From Eubacteriaceae bacterium (GTDB lineage: Bacteria > Bacillota > Clostridia > Peptostreptococcales > Anaerovoracaceae), in the NCBI GenBank assembly GCA_902362435.1, contig CABIWW010000020.1, positions 9,285 through 27,070 of the forward strand: a stretch of DNA of 17,786 bases. The letters run 5' to 3'. Below, piece after piece: positions 15,712 through 17,786 of this stretch. Position 1 is the stretch's first letter. Each line of letters starts with the position of its first letter. A program made the position numbers and the translations under genes. The notes beneath the pieces were generated by a model. The model was not told the origin of the DNA. It made no database searches and saw only the letters and a program-made list of their open reading frames with translations.

Positions 15712-16617
15712 CTATACCGCCTTTGCTCTCAGTTCACTCATGCATTCATCTATCTTCTGCCTCTTTGCAAGTCCCGGAGAAAAAGCTGTTGCCGAGCCTG
15801 CCGCGCTGCCGAGATCCAGTGCATACTGATAATCATTCTTTTCCATATACCCTGCGACAAAGCCTGCCACCATGGAATCGCCGGCTCCTACGGAGTTCAG
15901 CATCTTTCCGCTGCACACTCCCGCTCTGTAAAGTCTGCCGTCCTCTGCCATGAGCAGTGCGCCGTCTTTACCCATCGATACGATAACATTACGTGCGCCT
16001 GCCGCCTGAAGCATCGCTGCCCCGTCCTCCGCCGTTATCGCTTCTCCGAAGATATCTCTGAGCTCATCGATATTAGGCTTTATCAGGAACGGATGGAATT
16101 TCAGCACATCCATGAGCGCCTCCCCGTTCGTATCTACTATGATCCTTATGTCTTTGTCTTTTACCGTTTCGAGAAGTCTGCTGTATGTATCCTGTGGGAT
16201 AGCCGACGGGATATTGCCCGAGACGATCAGCACATCTCCGCTTTCCAGCTTCTGCAGCTTTTCGGCAAGCATCTTCAGATCATCTTCATCAGCGATCGTG
16301 CCCTGACCGTTTATCTCCGTCTCTTCTCCGGCTTTGATCTTGACATTGATCCTCGTGATCCCCTGTCTGGGATAGATGAAATCTGTTTCTATCCCACGAT
16401 CATGCAGGCCGTTTTCAAGAGCCTGCCCGGTGAATCCGTTCGTAAAACCGAGAGCTACGCTTTTCATCCCCAGTTCCTTGAGGATCTGCGAAACGTTGAT
16501 CCCTTTACCTCCGAGAAAATATTCTTCTCCGCTCGAGCGGTTCGTCATCCCGCTCCTGAACTCGTCCAGATGGACCACATAATCGATGGCCGGGCTTATC
16601 GTGATAGTGTAGATCAT
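15712..16617 (-). CDS. fruK: 1-phosphofructokinase
   Basis: A 301-residue PfkB/ribokinase-family sugar kinase that phosphorylates fructose-1-phosphate to fructose-1,6-bisphosphate with ATP. The N-terminal family signature is GEEYFLGGKGINVSQILKEL (30-49). The C-terminal ATP-site signature is NSVGAGDSMVAGF, with catalytic D247 and the GAGD anion hole (244-247). The start MIYTITISPAIDYVV is the standard one for this enzyme. The ATG at 16617 follows the fruR stop codon after one base, and its GGAGG is inside the end of fruR, so translation is coupled. It is followed by the repeat region and fruA, giving the usual fruR-fruK-fruA order. Tagatose-6-phosphate kinase is the nearest alternative, but the neighbours favour the fructose role. 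Confidence 0.94.
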   Translation of the reverse strand: MIYTITISPAIDYVVHLDEFRSGMTNRSSGEEYFLGGKGINVSQILKELGMKSVALGFTNGFTGQALENGLHDRGIETDFIYPRQGITRINVKIKAGEETEINGQGTIADEDDLKMLAEKLQKLESGDVLIVSGNIPSAIPQDTYSRLLETVKDKDIRIIVDTNGEALMDVLKFHPFLIKPNIDELRDIFGEAITAEDGAAMLQAAGARNVIVSMGKDGALLMAEDGRLYRAGVCSGKMLNSVGAGDSMVAGFVAGYMEKNDYQYALDLGSAAGSATAFSPGLAKRQKIDECMSELRAKAV

Positions 16618-16618
16618 C

Positions 16619-17365
16619 TCACTTTGCCTCCTTTACGACCGCGTACTTCCTGTAAAGATCATTGTCAAGTTTGTTCGTTATGATACATTTTCCTTTCAGC
16701 TTTGCAAATGTCACTGCCGATACCTGACCGAATTTGGACGAATCTGCCAGAATGAAGACATCGTTTGACCGATCCACCACTTCTTCCTTTATCATCGCCT
16801 CATCCATATCCGGTGTCGTAAACCCTTTCTCTAGGTCGATGCCGTTCGCACCCATGAAGCACTTCGTGAAATTGAGATTGCTGAGGGATTTAACGGCATT
16901 CACGCCTATCACTGAAAGGGTCACTTTTTTTACAGCGCCGCTCACGATATTGACTCTGAATCCGCGCTGTGCCAGCTTCTGCGCGTGCACTATGCCGTTC
17001 GTCATATACGTTGCCTTGCGGTTCGTTATATAATCCGTCATCCTTTCGGTCGTCGTGCCTGCATCTATGAAAACCGAGTCGTCATCGCATATGAAGCCCG
17101 CCGCATACTTTGCTATTATGTCTTTTTCTTCAACATGCACCGCCGCTTTCGTTACGATATCTTCTTCCCTGGTATTGACATGTTTCTTGATGCCTACTGC
17201 TCCGCCGAAAACCTTCTTGAGTTCTCCAAGTTCATCGAGTTCGTTTATGTCTCTGCGAATAGTCGATTCGCTGACGTTCAGCTTTCGTGACAGCTCGATG
17301 TTTTTTACCGCGCCGTTTTCAGCCAGTTCTTCTAATATTTTGTTGAATCTTTCTTCTTGTAACAT
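16619..17365 (-). CDS. fruR: DeoR-family transcriptional regulator of the fructose operon
   Basis: A 248-residue DeoR/GlpR-type repressor. The N-terminal helix-turn-helix is KNIELSRKLNVSESTIRRDI (21-40), followed by the family wing ELGELKKVFGGAV. The C-terminal sugar-phosphate sensor (about 75-235) has the phosphate-binding FIDAGTTTERM motif and ILADSSKFG near the end. Proteins of this type release DNA on binding a sugar phosphate; fructose-1-phosphate is the known or expected effector for fruRKA operons. It is the first gene of the operon and likely controls itself through the direct repeats over its -35 box. AAGGAG lies seven bases before the ATG. The 15-base leader from the predicted start to the ATG is short but sufficient. 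Confidence 0.93.
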   Translation of the reverse strand: MLQEERFNKILEELAENGAVKNIELSRKLNVSESTIRRDINELDELGELKKVFGGAVGIKKHVNTREEDIVTKAAVHVEEKDIIAKYAAGFICDDDSVFIDAGTTTERMTDYITNRKATYMTNGIVHAQKLAQRGFRVNIVSGAVKKVTLSVIGVNAVKSLSNLNFTKCFMGANGIDLEKGFTTPDMDEAMIKEEVVDRSNDVFILADSSKFGQVSAVTFAKLKGKCIITNKLDNDLYRKYAVVKEAK

Positions 17366-17387
17366 TTCCGATCTCCTTTATGGCTAT

Positions 17388-17415
17388 ATAATAGCACTTT
17401 TTCACGCAAAGTCAA
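17388..17415 (-). promoter_or_regulatory. Promoter of the fruRKA-ptsHI-gap operon
   Basis: On the minus strand TTGACT (17415-17410) is followed after 16 bases by TATTAT (17393-17388), which has an upstream TGC making an extended -10. It is the only clear promoter seen for the whole operon, with a start near 17381. Confidence 0.75.
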
Positions 17416-17448
17416 TCATTTTCGTGCAAATTATTTCATTTTTCTTGA
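17399..17448 (-). promoter_or_regulatory. Candidate FruR operators (direct repeats)
   Basis: On the minus strand TTTGCACGAAAA (17430-17419) and TTTGCGTGAAAA (17410-17399) form direct repeats spaced exactly 20 bases, about two helical turns. A weaker related copy, TCAAGAAAAATGA (17448-17436), lies upstream. They flank and overlap the -35 box. Direct A-rich repeats fit DeoR-family operators; the link to FruR is inference. Confidence 0.5.
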
Positions 17449-17731
17449 TTGTTTTTTGAATTTATACTGATTTTGGTCATTTTCGCTTTATTTATCGGTA
17501 TGAAAAACACCTGCAGCGTCTTTTTCGAGCATAAACATTCATCATCAGTCATGAGTTGCGATCCATTCACGATCGGTGCCGACAACTTCATCCAAAGTGT
17601 TTTTATCATCCGGTACCAAATGATACTATTTAGACCTGTATTTTTAGCAAAAAAGCAGGATTCCCCGCGGTTTAAAAAAGCCCTGTTGCTAAAAAAAATC
17701 GAGCGTGTGAGAAAAAATCTGTAAAAGCGAA
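17449..17731. other. AT-rich intergenic region with no supported gene
   Basis: This stretch between the fruR operators and the last gene is visibly more AT-rich than the rest of the window. A plus-strand open frame of 91 codons (17449-17724) has no ribosome site and low-complexity ends. On the minus strand a 26-codon stretch reading YHLVPDDKNTLDEVVGTDRE then WIATHD (about 17545-17622) is bounded by stops on both sides. It looks protein-like, so it could be a gene remnant, but this is weak evidence. Confidence 0.4.
17641..17695. repeat. Inverted repeat, possible element end or terminator
   Basis: TTTTTAGCAA (17641-17650) and TTGCTAAAAA (17686-17695) are a perfect 10-bp inverted pair. Inner CAGG (17656-17659) and CCTG (17682-17685) extend the stem after an asymmetric bulge. 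T/A-runs lie on both sides, so it could act as a bidirectional terminator or a subterminal palindrome of a mobile element. Confidence 0.5.
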
Positions 17732-17770
17732 CCTCTTATGGTAGTATTAGTTAAGTACCATAGGAGGTTT
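17729..17770 (+). promoter_or_regulatory. Hairpin burying the ribosome site of the right-edge gene
   Basis: AACCTCTTATGGTA (17730-17743) pairs with TACCATAGGAGGTT (17756-17769) over 14 positions with one G-U pair and a 12-base loop. The 3' arm contains the whole AGGAGG (17762-17767) of the following gene. Once transcribed from outside, this stem would block translation, as in leaders of some insertion-sequence transposases. Confidence 0.75.
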
Positions 17771-17774
17771 TATT

Positions 17775-17786
17775 ATGGCACGGAAG
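17775..17786 (+). CDS. Start of an unidentified gene (first four codons, MARK)
   Basis: The ATG at 17775 has AGGAGG seven bases upstream, and the frame reads MARK to the window edge. Four codons cannot identify a protein. The sequestered ribosome site, AT-rich flank and nearby inverted repeat would suit a transposase gene of the IS200/REP-associated (Y1) type, some of which begin with similar residues, but that is only a hypothesis. Confidence 0.55.

Noticed and set aside
15546..16683. Plus-strand open frames across the fruA repeats and fruK
   Set aside because: They are antisense shadows of fruK and of the repeats, without ribosome sites.
17449..17724. Plus-strand open frame of 91 codons near the right edge
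   Set aside because: It starts inside the AT-rich region upstream of fruR, has no ribosome site, and runs through the inverted repeat.

Overview
The window looks like chromosomal DNA from a low-to-mid GC Bacillota, most likely a fermentative member of Clostridia. The signs are strong AGGAGG-type ribosome binding sites, short operons with coupled starts, an HPr with the Ser46 regulatory site, and a GntR/DeoR regulator style. Placement near Family XIII / Anaerovoracaceae is only an impression from the gene set, not something the sequence proves.

Left part. Reading leftwards (1-1087, minus) is a split ThrE-type threonine/serine exporter: a complete YjjP-like half, and a YjjB-like half cut by the window edge. 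Divergent from it (1349-7113, plus) is a likely operon of aconitase-family hydratase, isocitrate dehydrogenase, GntR/FCD regulator and M18 aminopeptidase. It has a near-consensus promoter overlapped by a TGTATACA palindrome that is a plausible operator for the GntR protein. The first two enzymes suggest a citrate-to-2-oxoglutarate branch, probably for glutamate supply, although the hydratase has an unusual active site. The cluster ends in a terminator at 7242-7272.

Middle. A stand-alone gene for a bacterial Rh-type (not Amt-type) ammonia/CO2 channel (7528-8745, plus) faces a TrmFO/GidA-like FAD oxidoreductase (8821-10113, minus) with a tight cysteine cluster. A strong terminator separates them.

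Right part. One long minus-strand operon runs from about 17380 to 10192: fruR, fruK, fruA (EIIABC), ptsH (HPr), ptsI (EI), gap. It codes for fructose uptake, phosphorylation to fructose-1-phosphate and on to fructose-1,6-bisphosphate, the general PTS proteins, and GAPDH. The fruR promoter carries 20-bp-spaced direct repeats suited to a DeoR-type repressor. Between fruK and fruA lies the most unusual structure in the window: three tandem 52-nt repeats, each able to form hairpins whose stems are kept by compensatory changes.

The last ~350 bases are AT-rich, contain a 10-bp inverted repeat, and end with the start (four codons) of a new plus-strand gene. Its Shine-Dalgarno sequence is buried in a ~14-bp hairpin; this may be the edge of a mobile element.
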